Assembly (NCBI RefSeq): GCF_014930365.1 | Contig: NZ_JABXWI010000017.1 | Coordinates: 1 to 64,000 of the forward strand | DNA from: Streptomyces caniscabiei | GTDB taxonomy: Bacteria > Actinomycetota > Actinomycetes > Streptomycetales > Streptomycetaceae | Direction of reading: 5' to 3' | DNA: 64,000 nt | Shown here: one piece after another, positions 17,861 through 25,699 of the stretch | Layout: the number at the start of each line of letters is the position of its first letter | Numbering within the stretch: position 1 is the first letter of the stretch | Notes under the pieces: model-generated | Told to the model about the DNA's origin: nothing | The model's database searches: none | The model's input: the letters and a program-made list of their open reading frames with translations, nothing else | Position numbers and translations under genes: made by a program

Positions 17861-18189
17861 TCCCACCCCTGCCCGGTGCACGCCGGGACGTACTCGCCGA
17901 TCAAGCGCGGCACGGTCGGGCTCGGCCCAGTGGCGCTTGCCCCCCGCAGCGCAGAACGAACTGGTGGAGACTTTTACATCTTCTTCACCAGGCGCGCCAT
18001 ACTAGACGACGATCGCATCAGCGGATGGGTTGTCACGAAGCGGTATCAAGCGATGTGCTGAACCTGGGGGCTTCCTTGAGTGGTGACGGTAGACGACGCG
18101 GTGTCATCCACCTGGGCGGTGGCGCGCCTCCCGCCGAGACCGAGAGGCACACACCCCGAGAGACGGCGAGGTCGCCGCGTCCGGTTGCG
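17861..18189. promoter_or_regulatory. Divergent promoter region between the ZorA-like and TerD genes
   Basis: About 330 bp without a firm gene lie between two start codons pointing apart, so promoters for both operons must be here. The stretch around 17960-18010 is locally AT-richer (TTTTACATCTTCTTC). I could not assign -10/-35 elements. If terD starts at GTG 18055 instead of ATG 18190, the region is shorter. Confidence 0.5.
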
Positions 18190-18756
18190 ATGGAACTCAC
18201 GCGCCGGACGCCACGTGCCGAGATCGCTGGCCGGGGAGTCCTCCAGGTGAACCTCAACTGGTCGGTCACCTCCGAGGCCGACCTCGATCTGGGCTGCCTG
18301 GTTCTCACCCGCGACGGCATCGGAGCCGCCGTGCAGCCCCTCGGGGAGACGTTCGGCGATCTGGACGCCTGGCCCTACGTCAGCATCGACCAGGACGACC
18401 GGACCGGCGAGACCTCGGACGGGGAGACGCTGCGGATCAGCCTGGAGCATCGGCGCCAGTTCACCAAGCTCCTCGTCTATGTGTACATCTACGAGGGAGC
18501 AGTCGACTTCCGGACACTGGGCGGCGTCGTCACCATCAGCGCGCCGAGCGGCACTTGGCGGATCCACCTCGACGACTCCCCGGCCGGGGCCACGTCGTGC
18601 GCCATCGCGCTGCTGACCCCAGGACGTGACACCCTCGACCTGCGGCGCGAGGTGCGCTGGTTCACGGCCGATGCCTGGTCGTCGAACCAGGAACTCATCG
18701 ACCGTGCCTACGGATTCGGCTTCGAGTGGGTGCCCGGGTCCAAGCCTTCTCTGTAG
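18190..18756 (+). CDS. TerD-family tellurium resistance/stress protein
   Basis: 188 residues, the usual TerD length. It has the calcium-binding TerD pattern: VNLNWSVTSEADLDLGCLVL, then an acidic IDQDDRTGETSDGE loop and FTKLLVYVYIYEGAVDFRTL, ending in GFGFEWVPG. TerD proteins bind calcium and act in stress or membrane-linked responses; TerY-P triads frequently lie near ter genes. The frame stays open upstream to GTG 18055, but neither start has a good ribosome site, and the ATG gives the family length. It faces away from the VWA/PP2C/kinase operon and shares its promoter region. Confidence 0.85.
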   Translation: MELTRRTPRAEIAGRGVLQVNLNWSVTSEADLDLGCLVLTRDGIGAAVQPLGETFGDLDAWPYVSIDQDDRTGETSDGETLRISLEHRRQFTKLLVYVYIYEGAVDFRTLGGVVTISAPSGTWRIHLDDSPAGATSCAIALLTPGRDTLDLRREVRWFTADAWSSNQELIDRAYGFGFEWVPGSKPSL

Positions 18757-18870
18757 CGGGCCGCCCCGGAAGGCAGTCTCTTCGGCTTCCGCTTTGCGCT
18801 GGTCCGGCTGGCGGGCAGGGGCCGTGCCGCCGTGTGCCATGCTGGGCGGTTTCCGGAAGGGGAGGGTGAG

Positions 18871-19098
18871 ATGACCGAGAAGGCGCTGACGCACAAGCAG
18901 TCGCTCGCCGCGGTGATCCAGGCGTTGGCCGGCACCTGGGACACCGAACGCGCTGTCCTGGCCTTGCGCGTCGCCGGGTACGAACCGCCGAGCAGCGAAG
19001 CAGCTGGCAAGGAGGCCCGCCGCATCCTGCGGGAACTGGCCGATGAGGGCCTCATCGTGAGGCCGGACCCCGGCCAGGCGGTGTATCGGCCGGCGTAG
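18871..19098 (+). CDS. Small winged-helix-like protein, unknown role
   Basis: 75 residues starting at ATG 18871 after a strong GGAGGGTGAG. The sequence is helical, with SLAAVIQALAG, AVLALRVAGYEPPS and ARRILRELADEGLIVRPDPG; the last part reads like the recognition helix and wing of a small winged-helix protein. No membrane or catalytic motifs. It follows terD by 114 bp on the same strand. The family was not identified. Confidence 0.65.
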   Translation: MTEKALTHKQSLAAVIQALAGTWDTERAVLALRVAGYEPPSSEAAGKEARRILRELADEGLIVRPDPGQAVYRPA

Positions 19099-19126
19099 TC
19101 CTCTCCGGGGTTTCGGTGTTGCCCAG

Positions 19127-19390
19127 TCACGGGATGACGGGCTCCTGGAAGCCGTTCGCGGTGATGTGGGCGATGGCTGACGGATGACTGGTCAGCCACT
19201 CGCCGCACACCCGCCAGCGAGGGGAGGTGCCGTCTCTGAACTCGGGGCGTACCTCCGCGACGAGCTTGTGCTGGCACTCGTCCCGCGACGCCATCGAGCA
19301 GATCACATCGCCCTGTTGCTCAACCGCGGGTACGTACGGGTGGATCGACCGGATCGGAGAGCGCATCTCCCGCGCTGCTGCATGCGACAT
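19127..19390 (-). CDS. Hypothetical small protein
   Basis: 87 residues, not recognised. After a basic N-terminus it reads VEQQGDVICSMASRDECQHK and WRVCGEWLTSHPSAIAHITA; two Cys and two His might bind metal, but the spacing is not a standard motif. It converges on the preceding small gene. ATG 19390 has no strong ribosome site and an internal ATG would give a shorter product. It may be real, as the codon use looks ordinary. Confidence 0.45.
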   Translation of the reverse strand: MSHAAAREMRSPIRSIHPYVPAVEQQGDVICSMASRDECQHKLVAEVRPEFRDGTSPRWRVCGEWLTSHPSAIAHITANGFQEPVIP

Positions 19391-19428
19391 GGCGCGGAGA
19401 GTAACAACGTGGCTGCGCCTGGGTGAAC

Positions 19429-19491
19429 AGGCCCGTGAGCGCCCGGGGCGGCCGACGGCTGGGAAGACACGAAGACGCCACCTGGGGCGAG
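19429..19491 (-). pseudogene. 63-bp remnant of the methyltransferase gene
   Basis: This stretch matches 22191-22253 inside the intact methyltransferase gene at about 52 of 63 bases, on the same strand. Its translation, PGGVFVSSQPSAAPGAHGP, aligns with PGGVFVFSQPPAIPGAYGP of the intact protein. No start, flanks or further homology are present. It is directly followed by the DUF5753 fragment, so two unrelated gene pieces are joined here. Confidence 0.7.
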
Positions 19492-19502
19492 ATGTTCGCC
19501 AC

Positions 19503-19666
19503 GCAGGTGACCGTCATGGCGCCGAGCGAACTCGACATGTACTTACGGGCGTTCGCCTGGCTCGCAGAACTGGCCGTGTACGGGGCCGATGCGCAGGCTC
19601 TGGTCGTGAAGGCCATCGACGCCCTCAGCTGACCCCGGGCAGCACGCGGCCCGCATAGTCACGCTC
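19503..19666 (+). pseudogene. 3' fragment of a DUF5753 regulator gene
   Basis: This segment closely matches the last ~130 coding bases plus ~30 bp of trailer of the intact XRE/DUF5753 gene at 24720-25574. Both encode APSELDMYLRAFA, LAVYGADA and VKAIDALS and end at the same stop (19632 here). The helix-turn-helix and most of the protein are missing, so it is a truncated duplicate. Confidence 0.8.
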
Positions 19667-19933
19667 TGGGTCCGCAGCGCGTGTGTAGCGGCATGGGGCC
19701 ATCCGGCGACAGCCAAGAGCCCACGCTCCGCATTCCCGGTCACGCCGTGGTGAGTACATGTCTCAAATTGCCTTGATTGGCACGCGTGTTCGATGGGAGT
19801 GTGGAGTTCCCAGGGCGGCCTGAGCCCCTTGGGGCTGTCGTCATCCTTTGCTGCGCGCCAGATGAGCCTCCGTGCCGACTGTTCTGCGGGGCGTGGTGGT
19901 GTGCAGCCTCATCAGGCAAACGGGGACTATGAA

Positions 19934-21286
19934 GTGACGTTTCGTCGAACCTTTTCCATCACTGCGGCGACCGGTGTCCTGGTAGCTGCTTCTGCTCTGC
20001 CGGTGGCGTCACCGGCCGCGGCCACACCGCCAAGCGGAGAAATGCACACCAGTGTCCTGCCGGTAGGGACGCGACTTCCCTCGCTGTCCGATCTTCAGCG
20101 GGCGGGAGGTAAAGACCTGCTCGTCAAGGAGCGTGAAGCGTTCACCGGTTCCGTGCATGCTCCCGAGGTCGTCGGTCCGGCGTCCACATACGGGCGCGTC
20201 AGCAGCCAGCGCTCCGCGGTGGCGGACCCGCCGGTGACCTATCCCGAGCCCGCCCGCACGATGACGCCCCAGGAGTGCATCAAGGGCTTGGGCACGGACA
20301 AGAAGTTCTTCTTCAAGTCGCGCTTCGCTTCCTGCTCCGGTGCGGTGTTCTTCACCGTGTGGTCGCAGAACGGCCGGCCCGTAGGCGAGACTCAGTTCGT
20401 CTATCTATCGGTCGGCACGATAGCGAAGGACAGCCGCGACGTACGTGTGACTCAGTACTTCACCAAGATGCAGAAGACTGGTGTGTTGCCCACATCGGCC
20501 ATGATGATCAAGCCGTCGGTGAAAATACCCAAGGTGTGGCCGAGCACCGCGAAGGTCACCCAGACCGGCGCGGTGCCTGGGGCGCGGAGCTTCGATGTCA
20601 TCGCCGCTCAGCAGCCCGCGGGATTCACTCGTGTCCTGAAGGCCGCCGCAGGACAGGGATCCAAGCCTGCTGACGCTGTCGCCTCCGTCTTCGAAGCGTC
20701 TGCTGTGATCACTCCGCCTCCCGGCTACACGGCAAGAGGGGAGCTGAGCGGGACGCTGTTCTTCCTACCGCCGCGGTGGGACAAGGCTTCGTATCTCCCC
20801 AAGAAAGCCCAGGGCGGAGCAGTTTTCACCTATCTCGTCCCGCTGGTCTACAGCACCAAGGCAGGCTCTCCGGAGAAGGCAGTCGCCAACCACATCAAGA
20901 CCGCGTTCACCAAGCCGGGCAGCACCAAGCCGGCCAACGCCGGCAAGAAGGTCCCAGGGGCGAGCCCGCAGTCGCCGCTGCGTCGGCTCTACCACGACAA
21001 CGCACGCCGCAAGAAGAATCGATCCACCGCGGTGAGCGCGTGCAAGAAGGCGTTCGGCAACGACTACGCCAAGGGCGGGAAGGAGTGCGACGAGTACCCC
21101 TTCGCGACCACCTACGAGGGCTGCGCTCAGAAGACGTACGAGCCCTCCGCCCCGAAGAACAACTTCTCCGTCCTGCCGCTGGCGAAGAAGGACAACGGCA
21201 ACGCCGGCAATCTTCTCGGACAGTTCATGACCCTCAATCGCATTCTCGACGGCGACGACGACGGCTTCTACGTCACCATCAAATAG
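19934..21286 (+). CDS. Secreted NucA/NucB-type deoxyribonuclease
   Basis: 450 residues from GTG 19934. A basic start and the hydrophobic ITAATGVLVAASALPVASPA, ending in an Ala-rich site, give a Sec signal peptide. The middle ~270 residues are unassigned. The C-terminal ~110 carry the NucA/NucB pattern: a Cys in STAVSACKKAF, then GKECDEYPFATTYEGC with the catalytic Asp-Glu pair, an Asn-rich segment, and FMTLNRILDGDDDGFYV. NucA and NucB are extracellular metal-dependent DNases of Bacillus. The same C-terminus appears in the secreted protein at 60046-61065. A stem-loop and a convergent gene follow. Confidence 0.85.
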   Translation: MTFRRTFSITAATGVLVAASALPVASPAAATPPSGEMHTSVLPVGTRLPSLSDLQRAGGKDLLVKEREAFTGSVHAPEVVGPASTYGRVSSQRSAVADPPVTYPEPARTMTPQECIKGLGTDKKFFFKSRFASCSGAVFFTVWSQNGRPVGETQFVYLSVGTIAKDSRDVRVTQYFTKMQKTGVLPTSAMMIKPSVKIPKVWPSTAKVTQTGAVPGARSFDVIAAQQPAGFTRVLKAAAGQGSKPADAVASVFEASAVITPPPGYTARGELSGTLFFLPPRWDKASYLPKKAQGGAVFTYLVPLVYSTKAGSPEKAVANHIKTAFTKPGSTKPANAGKKVPGASPQSPLRRLYHDNARRKKNRSTAVSACKKAFGNDYAKGGKECDEYPFATTYEGCAQKTYEPSAPKNNFSVLPLAKKDNGNAGNLLGQFMTLNRILDGDDDGFYVTIK

Positions 21287-21304
21287 CGGAGTGAATGGCA
21301 GGTA

Positions 21305-21331
21305 GCCCTGGGGGGCGCACGCCCCCAGGGC
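21305..21331. terminator. Bidirectional stem-loop between convergent genes
   Basis: GCCCTGGGGG (21305-21314) pairs perfectly with CCCCCAGGGC (21322-21331) around a seven-base loop, between the nuclease stop and the stop of the minus-strand gene. The position and symmetry suit a terminator for both. Confidence 0.8.
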
Positions 21332-21338
21332 CCGACTC

Positions 21339-21812
21339 TCATGCCCGCTGGGGCCAAAACTGCACGAGGTAGCGCTCGACGCCCTCGGCGATCCCTTCCT
21401 CCTCGATGACGCGAGCCACCTCATCTCGGCCGGAGCAGTAGACCCGCACGTGCCAGTCCCGGTCGGAAGCCCCCAGTTCGATCACATCCTCGATCGGGCC
21501 GTACGCCACCGCCCACACCTCCATGGTGCCCGTCGCGGACCGCACGGTGGTGTCAGCTCTCAGGTCCCACACGCGACTGCTGTCCAAGGGCGGTTCACCG
21601 TCCCACACCTGAGCGGTCATCGTCGCCGTGTGAGTATGACCAGCACTCTCGATATCGACCCGCCCAGGGTGGGCAGTTACGAACACGCCCTCGTCCATGA
21701 CGCGGCCACCTGGATACGCGACCTGAGCGGACTCCGCATCCTGTAGGCACATCCCGTAGAAATCCACCTCGGGTTCGAGTTCCTGCTCCCGTACCATCCG
21801 GGGCTCAGACAT
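21339..21812 (-). CDS. Hypothetical protein, possible nuclease-inhibitor-like β-sandwich
   Basis: 157 residues, soluble and acidic. After ~40 residues the sequence is β-rich: GVFVTAHPGRVDIESAGHTH, ATMTAQVWDGEPP, GTMEVWAVAYGP and DWHVRVYCSGRDEVARV, ending in GVERYLVQFWP. This strand pattern recalls the Nin/ComJ inhibitor of the Bacillus nuclease NucA, but only loosely. It converges on a NucA/NucB-type nuclease gene. An inhibitor role is inference; no family was firmly recognised. ATG 21812 gives the full frame. Confidence 0.65.
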   Translation of the reverse strand: MSEPRMVREQELEPEVDFYGMCLQDAESAQVAYPGGRVMDEGVFVTAHPGRVDIESAGHTHTATMTAQVWDGEPPLDSSRVWDLRADTTVRSATGTMEVWAVAYGPIEDVIELGASDRDWHVRVYCSGRDEVARVIEEEGIAEGVERYLVQFWPQRA

Positions 21813-22010
21813 GGCACTCCTACTCCTCGATCGCCGCCTCCACGCTAACCCGGGTAAGAGCGGGCCTCGAACGGGCGTCCGTTGCGGTGCGTCGGCTTTG
21901 CCCTGCGGGCTGCTGGACCCGGGGTCGCACTCGCGGAAGGAGCCGATTGGTGGACCATCGCGTTGCCCCGGTTGGCCATGGAGTATGTCGACCGCGACCG
22001 TGACGCGCTA

Positions 22011-22664
22011 TCAGGTGCGGGCCTGGACGATGAGCGTGCCGATGTGTCCGGCTTCCGGGGCCTCCACCACCGTCGCCTCGGCGGACGTGAAACCGGCCCG
22101 GAGCAGGTGCCGCTCCCACACCCCGGGCCGGTAGCTGTACCGGTACGTGAACATGGCCTTCCCCGCGAACCCGCCCTTGTACATGCCCTGCGGCCCGTAG
22201 GCGCCCGGGATGGCCGGCGGCTGGGAGAACACGAAGACGCCACCCGGTACGAGGTGCTCGCGGACGAGGGGGAAGAGGCGGGACGGGTCGGTGAACCACG
22301 CCGCGCCGAAGACGGAGTACACGGCGTCGTAACGGCTCTCGTCGGCGGCGAGCCAGTCGAGGATCTCCCCCCGCTCGATCCGCACTCCGAGTGGCGCCCA
22401 CTTCTCGCCCGCGAGCGCCACCATGCGCGGCGACAGGTCCACCCCGGTGGCCTTGACGCCTTGTCCCGCGAGGTGGGCGAGGGCGCGGCCGGTGCCGCAT
22501 CCGATCTCCAACACGGTCTGCGGGCTGCCGAGGAGTTCGGGACCCGGGCCGTGGCCGGCGTACTGGGTCCAGCAGAACGACGGTTCGGCGTCGTCCTTGA
22601 ACGCGGACTCCGCGTAGGCGTCCCACAGTTCGGTCTCGGCGACGATGTCGTGCGGTACGGGCAC
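22011..22664 (-). CDS. SAM-dependent methyltransferase (class I)
   Basis: 217 residues. SAM-binding motif I is VLEIGCGTGRALAHLA (about 52-67), with motif II-like GVDLSPRMVALA, motif IV YDAVYSVFGAAWFTDPSRLF and a post-motif strand GGVFVFSQPPAIPG; this is the Methyltransf_11/25 small-molecule type. GTG 22664 follows GGAGGAACAGCT; longer frames upstream overlap the next gene and are rejected. A terminator-like hairpin (22695-22728) separates it from the preceding minus-strand gene. The substrate is unknown. A 63-bp remnant of it lies at 19429. Confidence 0.88.
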   Translation of the reverse strand: MPVPHDIVAETELWDAYAESAFKDDAEPSFCWTQYAGHGPGPELLGSPQTVLEIGCGTGRALAHLAGQGVKATGVDLSPRMVALAGEKWAPLGVRIERGEILDWLAADESRYDAVYSVFGAAWFTDPSRLFPLVREHLVPGGVFVFSQPPAIPGAYGPQGMYKGGFAGKAMFTYRYSYRPGVWERHLLRAGFTSAEATVVEAPEAGHIGTLIVQART

Positions 22665-22694
22665 AGCTGTTCCTCCGGTCGTCGGGATGCGGGA

Positions 22695-22728
22695 GCCCCC
22701 GCCCTCGGGGAGCCGTGAGGGCGGGGGC
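22695..22728 (-). terminator. 12-bp perfect stem-loop between two minus-strand genes
   Basis: GCCCCCGCCCTC (22695-22706) pairs with GAGGGCGGGGGC (22717-22728) around a ten-base loop. It lies 14 bp after the 166-residue gene and before the methyltransferase start, so it would end the former and give the latter an independent or reduced transcript. Confidence 0.75.
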
Positions 22729-22741
22729 GACTGTAGCCGGG

Positions 22742-23242
22742 TCAGTGGCTGTCGGGGACCTTGTCGTCGCACGGTGAGCAGTCCGTGCCGTCCATGGCCC
22801 ACAGCTCCTCGTCGATGGCCCAGCCCTGGGAGCGCAGGAAGTCGCCGGTACGCAGGCACAGGCCGTCGCGGCGGCGTTCGATGAACGGGGCGTGATGCTT
22901 GAACCGGCCACCGTTGTAGAGGCGGCAGATGCCCCACCAGACGGGTGTGTCGAGGATGAGCTGGTGGACGCCGATGTCGACGAGCTTGCCCACGCCCATG
23001 TGGACGCCGGGGTTCTCGATGGAGCCCATGACGTACATGACGGCGTTGCCGAGGATCCGTTCGGCCATGTCGCGGACCATGGTGTGGTCGCGCAGGAGCA
23101 GGGAGACCTCGCGGTCCCACAGGCTCATTCCGGAGTCGAACACATTGACGGTCAGCTCGGTGATGTGCGGAGCGACCGCGTTCAGGAGATCCTTCGGGTC
23201 CCGCGTGAGCGTCCTGGCGGGCGATTCGAGTGTGACGGTCAT
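22742..23242 (-). CDS. Conserved hypothetical protein, possibly glycine-rich-domain-like
   Basis: 166 residues. The sequence LVDIGVHQLILDTPVWWGI and GRFKHHAPF recalls glycine-rich-domain (GRDP-like) proteins, in which a His-containing helix is followed by HH-x-P. The C-terminus has DGTDCSPCDD, a close Cys pair. No membrane segments. It precedes the methyltransferase on the same strand, separated by a terminator-like hairpin, and may act with it. The family assignment is weak. Confidence 0.65.
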   Translation of the reverse strand: MTVTLESPARTLTRDPKDLLNAVAPHITELTVNVFDSGMSLWDREVSLLLRDHTMVRDMAERILGNAVMYVMGSIENPGVHMGVGKLVDIGVHQLILDTPVWWGICRLYNGGRFKHHAPFIERRRDGLCLRTGDFLRSQGWAIDEELWAMDGTDCSPCDDKVPDSH

Positions 23243-23361
23243 TGACCTGCCCTTCTGGGGTGTCGTCGCCGTGCTGTGTGGTGCAACCCGCCTCGGCTGC
23301 CGGACCTGTCCAGGGTTGGGGGCCGGGGCGGGAGTTCAGGCGTGTCACGAAGCTGGGAAGA

Positions 23362-23760
23362 TCACCGGCCACCGAGGTTCTCGTAGTGGTCGCACAGGGC
23401 GACCACGGAGCGGGCCACCTTCATCGATACGGACATGCGCGCGGGGCTGCCGCCGTCGGCACCCAGCCGGAGCCGCATGCTTGCTTCACGCGCACCGGCC
23501 AGAGCGCACTCACGCGGGATGTCCCCTTTCGGGAACCCGGCGGCCAAGCCTTGGACTACGGGGACGAGTAGTTCGATCTGGCCGCGCATGGCGATCACCA
23601 GCGTCTCCAGGTCCTTGGGGCTGACGGGCTTCGCGTCGGAGGCGAGGATCCGGTCGGCGGTGGAGCGCATCGTCGCGAGGTCCGGCGGGTCGTCGCGGTC
23701 TGCCGCGGCGGGTTGGTGGGCGATGTGCTTCGGCACGTCGACTCCTTCACAGTCGGCCAT
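23362..23760 (-). CDS. DUF6415-like small protein
   Basis: 132 residues. The core MRSTADRILASDAKPVSPKD followed by LETLVIAMRGQIELLVPVV and SVVALCDHYENL matches small actinobacterial proteins that I recall as DUF6415, of unknown role and common in regulatory islands. All-helical, no catalytic motif. The start may be ATG 23760 or a GTG about eight codons downstream. The neighbouring 200 bp to the right form the divergent promoter region for the next three genes. Confidence 0.65.
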   Translation of the reverse strand: MADCEGVDVPKHIAHQPAAADRDDPPDLATMRSTADRILASDAKPVSPKDLETLVIAMRGQIELLVPVVQGLAAGFPKGDIPRECALAGAREASMRLRLGADGGSPARMSVSMKVARSVVALCDHYENLGGR

Positions 23761-23965
23761 GCCCGGGGGCCGTCACCAGGCCGCCGGATTCCGTCGTCTG
23801 CCTCGACCGTAGGAGTTCCTCCACGGACCAGGCCACGAAGTTGCACCGAATTACATGACAGTTCGAAGGTGCTGTTCACAAGCGACACGTGCTCTTGACC
23901 CTGCTCCACACGCGCACGATGGTGGTGTAAATCGCTGCAACCGACCAGTGCGGGAGACCAGCACC

Positions 23966-24217
23966 ATGAACATCAGGTTCGTCGGGATCGACCCCGAGAC
24001 AGACGAGGACGGATGCCCCACAGTCTGGGTGGACACCGGCACGGACGATCTGCTGATCCAGAGCTACCAGGCCGACGACGAGACGACCGCGACCTGCGAC
24101 GCGTTGTCCCCGGCGAGGGCACCGATCCCGTCCGGCGAGACCGTCATCAGGATCCCGGCCCGTATGATCCCGATCATCAGGAAGGCGTGCGATGAGCTCG
24201 ATCCCGGAGTTCGCTGA
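23966..24217 (+). CDS. Hypothetical protein preceding DUF6879 gene
   Basis: 83 acidic residues, starting at ATG 23966 after CGGGAGACC. It reads as alternating strands (IRFVGIDPETDEDGCPTVWV, DDLLIQSYQADDE) and a C-terminal RIPARMIPIIRKACDEL. This kind of small acidic protein commonly stands before DUF6879 and XRE/DUF5753 genes in Streptomyces. The stop lies 26 bp inside the DUF6879 gene, so they are translated together. Confidence 0.75.
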   Translation: MNIRFVGIDPETDEDGCPTVWVDTGTDDLLIQSYQADDETTATCDALSPARAPIPSGETVIRIPARMIPIIRKACDELDPGVR

Positions 24218-24713
24218 ACTCCTCGCCGACACCATGCAGTCGGCCGCCCATCTGGAGATGAGGGACGCCTACTTCACCAATCCCCGCTTCGAAGCCTGGC
24301 AGGACGGCCGGCGGGTGGACTGGGACGACCGCGATTCCTGGTGGCGCCCCTACCACCAGAACATCGCGGACGCTGTCGCCCGCGGCGTGCGTGTACGGCG
24401 CGTCAGGATCGTGTCCGAGCCGGTCACCGACTACATCGCCTGGGAGCACTACCAGACCCGCGCCAACGTGGAAGCCGGCGAGGAGGTGCGCTGGCTCCCC
24501 CGGCACCGCGCGTGGGATCTGCTCGTCCCGGGCGCGGACCTGTGGATCTTCGACGGGCGGCTGATGCGCGTCCACCATTTCTCCGGCGACGGCGAATGGG
24601 TCGGCAAGGAACTCTGCGACGAGCACGGCACGGTCTCCCGACACGCGACCGCATACGAACGGATCTGGGAACGGGCCACCCCCCACGACCAGTACGAGGT
24701 CAAGGTCAAGTAA
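24192..24713 (+). CDS. DUF6879 family protein
   Basis: 173 residues with the DUF6879 pattern: FAELLADTMQSAAHLEMRD, then RVRRVRIVSEPVTDYIAWEH, VRWLPRHRAW and LWIFDGRLMRVHHFSGDGE. Members are found beside XRE/DUF5753 regulators in Streptomyces; their function is unknown, but they resemble the target half of two-gene regulatory pairs. The ATG overlaps the previous gene and its stop is six bases before the regulator start. No signal peptide. Confidence 0.85.
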   Translation: MSSIPEFAELLADTMQSAAHLEMRDAYFTNPRFEAWQDGRRVDWDDRDSWWRPYHQNIADAVARGVRVRRVRIVSEPVTDYIAWEHYQTRANVEAGEEVRWLPRHRAWDLLVPGADLWIFDGRLMRVHHFSGDGEWVGKELCDEHGTVSRHATAYERIWERATPHDQYEVKVK

Positions 24714-24719
24714 CCGTCC

Positions 24720-25574
24720 ATGTCCACGTTCCCCACGCCCAGCGTGCAGGAAGCACGCGCGGCTCTCGCGGCCCGGCTGCGGGAGCTGCGCCTGGACGCG
24801 GGCATCACCGGCAAGGAACTCGCCCGTCTCGCGGGCTGGTCCGTCGCCAAGTCGTCGAGGATCGAGAACGCTGTCACCGCGCCGGCCGACGCCGACATCC
24901 GCGTCTGGTGTGCGGCCTGCGGCGCGCACGACCAGGCGGACGACCTCATCGCGGCCAACCGGCAAGCCGACTCCATGTACGTGCAGTGGAAACGGCTCCA
25001 GCGGACCGGCATGAAGCAGTTGGCGGAGACCTCGGCCAAGCTGTACGAGCGCACCCGCCAGGTCCGCGTGTACGCCTCCCACGTCGTGCCCGGCTACCTG
25101 CAGACACCCGGTTACGCAACGGCGCTGATGCGCACGATCGCGGACTTCCGCGGCACCCCGGACGACGTGGCCGCCGCGGTCGAGGTCCGCATGCGCCGCG
25201 CACGCGTCATCCACGAGGGAGACCACCGCTTCGCGACGCTGGTCGAGGAGAACGTCCTCCATCACCGGATCGGCGATCAGGACGTGATGGCCGGCCAGCT
25301 CGGCAACCTGCTGGCCGCGATGTCCCTGCCGTCCATGTCCCTCGGCATCATCCCGGCCACAGCCGCGCGGGAGACGGTCATGTGGCCGCTGGAGCAGTTC
25401 ACGGTGTTCGACGACTCGCGGATCCATGTGGAGTTGCTCGCCGCGAAGGTGACCGTGACGGCGCCGAGTGAACTCGACATGTACTTGCGGGCGTTCGCCC
25501 GGCTTACGGAACTGGCCGTGTACGGGGCTGATGCGCGGGCCCTGATCGTGAAGGCCATCGACGCCCTGAGCTGA
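24720..25574 (+). CDS. XRE-family regulator with DUF5753
   Basis: 284 residues. Helix-turn-helix at about 15-65 (LRLDAGITGKELARLAGWSV, SKSSRIENA) followed by a DUF5753 ligand-binding-like domain with GYLQTPGYATALMR, VHELL-type strands and the end AVYGADARALIVKAIDALS. These are abundant Streptomyces regulators, usually paired with DUF397 or DUF6879 proteins. ATG 24720 follows the DUF6879 stop by six bases. A perfect 12-bp terminator follows. A truncated copy of its 3' end lies at 19503-19666. Confidence 0.93.
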   Translation: MSTFPTPSVQEARAALAARLRELRLDAGITGKELARLAGWSVAKSSRIENAVTAPADADIRVWCAACGAHDQADDLIAANRQADSMYVQWKRLQRTGMKQLAETSAKLYERTRQVRVYASHVVPGYLQTPGYATALMRTIADFRGTPDDVAAAVEVRMRRARVIHEGDHRFATLVEENVLHHRIGDQDVMAGQLGNLLAAMSLPSMSLGIIPATAARETVMWPLEQFTVFDDSRIHVELLAAKVTVTAPSELDMYLRAFARLTELAVYGADARALIVKAIDALS

Positions 25575-25586
25575 CCCCGGGCAGCA

Positions 25587-25619
25587 CGCGGCCCCCAGAA
25601 CCATGCTCTGGGGGCCGCG
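25587..25619 (+). terminator. Strong terminator after the DUF5753 gene
   Basis: CGCGGCCCCCAG (25587-25598) and CTGGGGGCCGCG (25608-25619) form a perfect 12-bp stem, extendable by one A-T pair, around a short loop. No T-run follows. The truncated copy at 19633-19666 keeps the left arm start but not the hairpin. Confidence 0.85.
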
Positions 25620-25699
25620 GCCGTACCGGGCGCGATCGCGCGGCGTGCCTCGCGGGTAGGCGCCGTTCACGAGTCGTCTACGGGCCGTCTCGGGTGCCG

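Noticed and set aside
13074..18756. Calling the membrane/VWA/PP2C operon a Zorya system
   Set aside because: Zorya needs ZorC/D, ZorE or ZorF/G partners; none is present, and the ZorB-like protein lacks an OmpA domain.
24341..25471. 376-codon plus-strand frame overlapping DUF6879 and DUF5753 genes
   Set aside because: Arg/Pro/Gly-rich out-of-frame reading of two well-supported genes.
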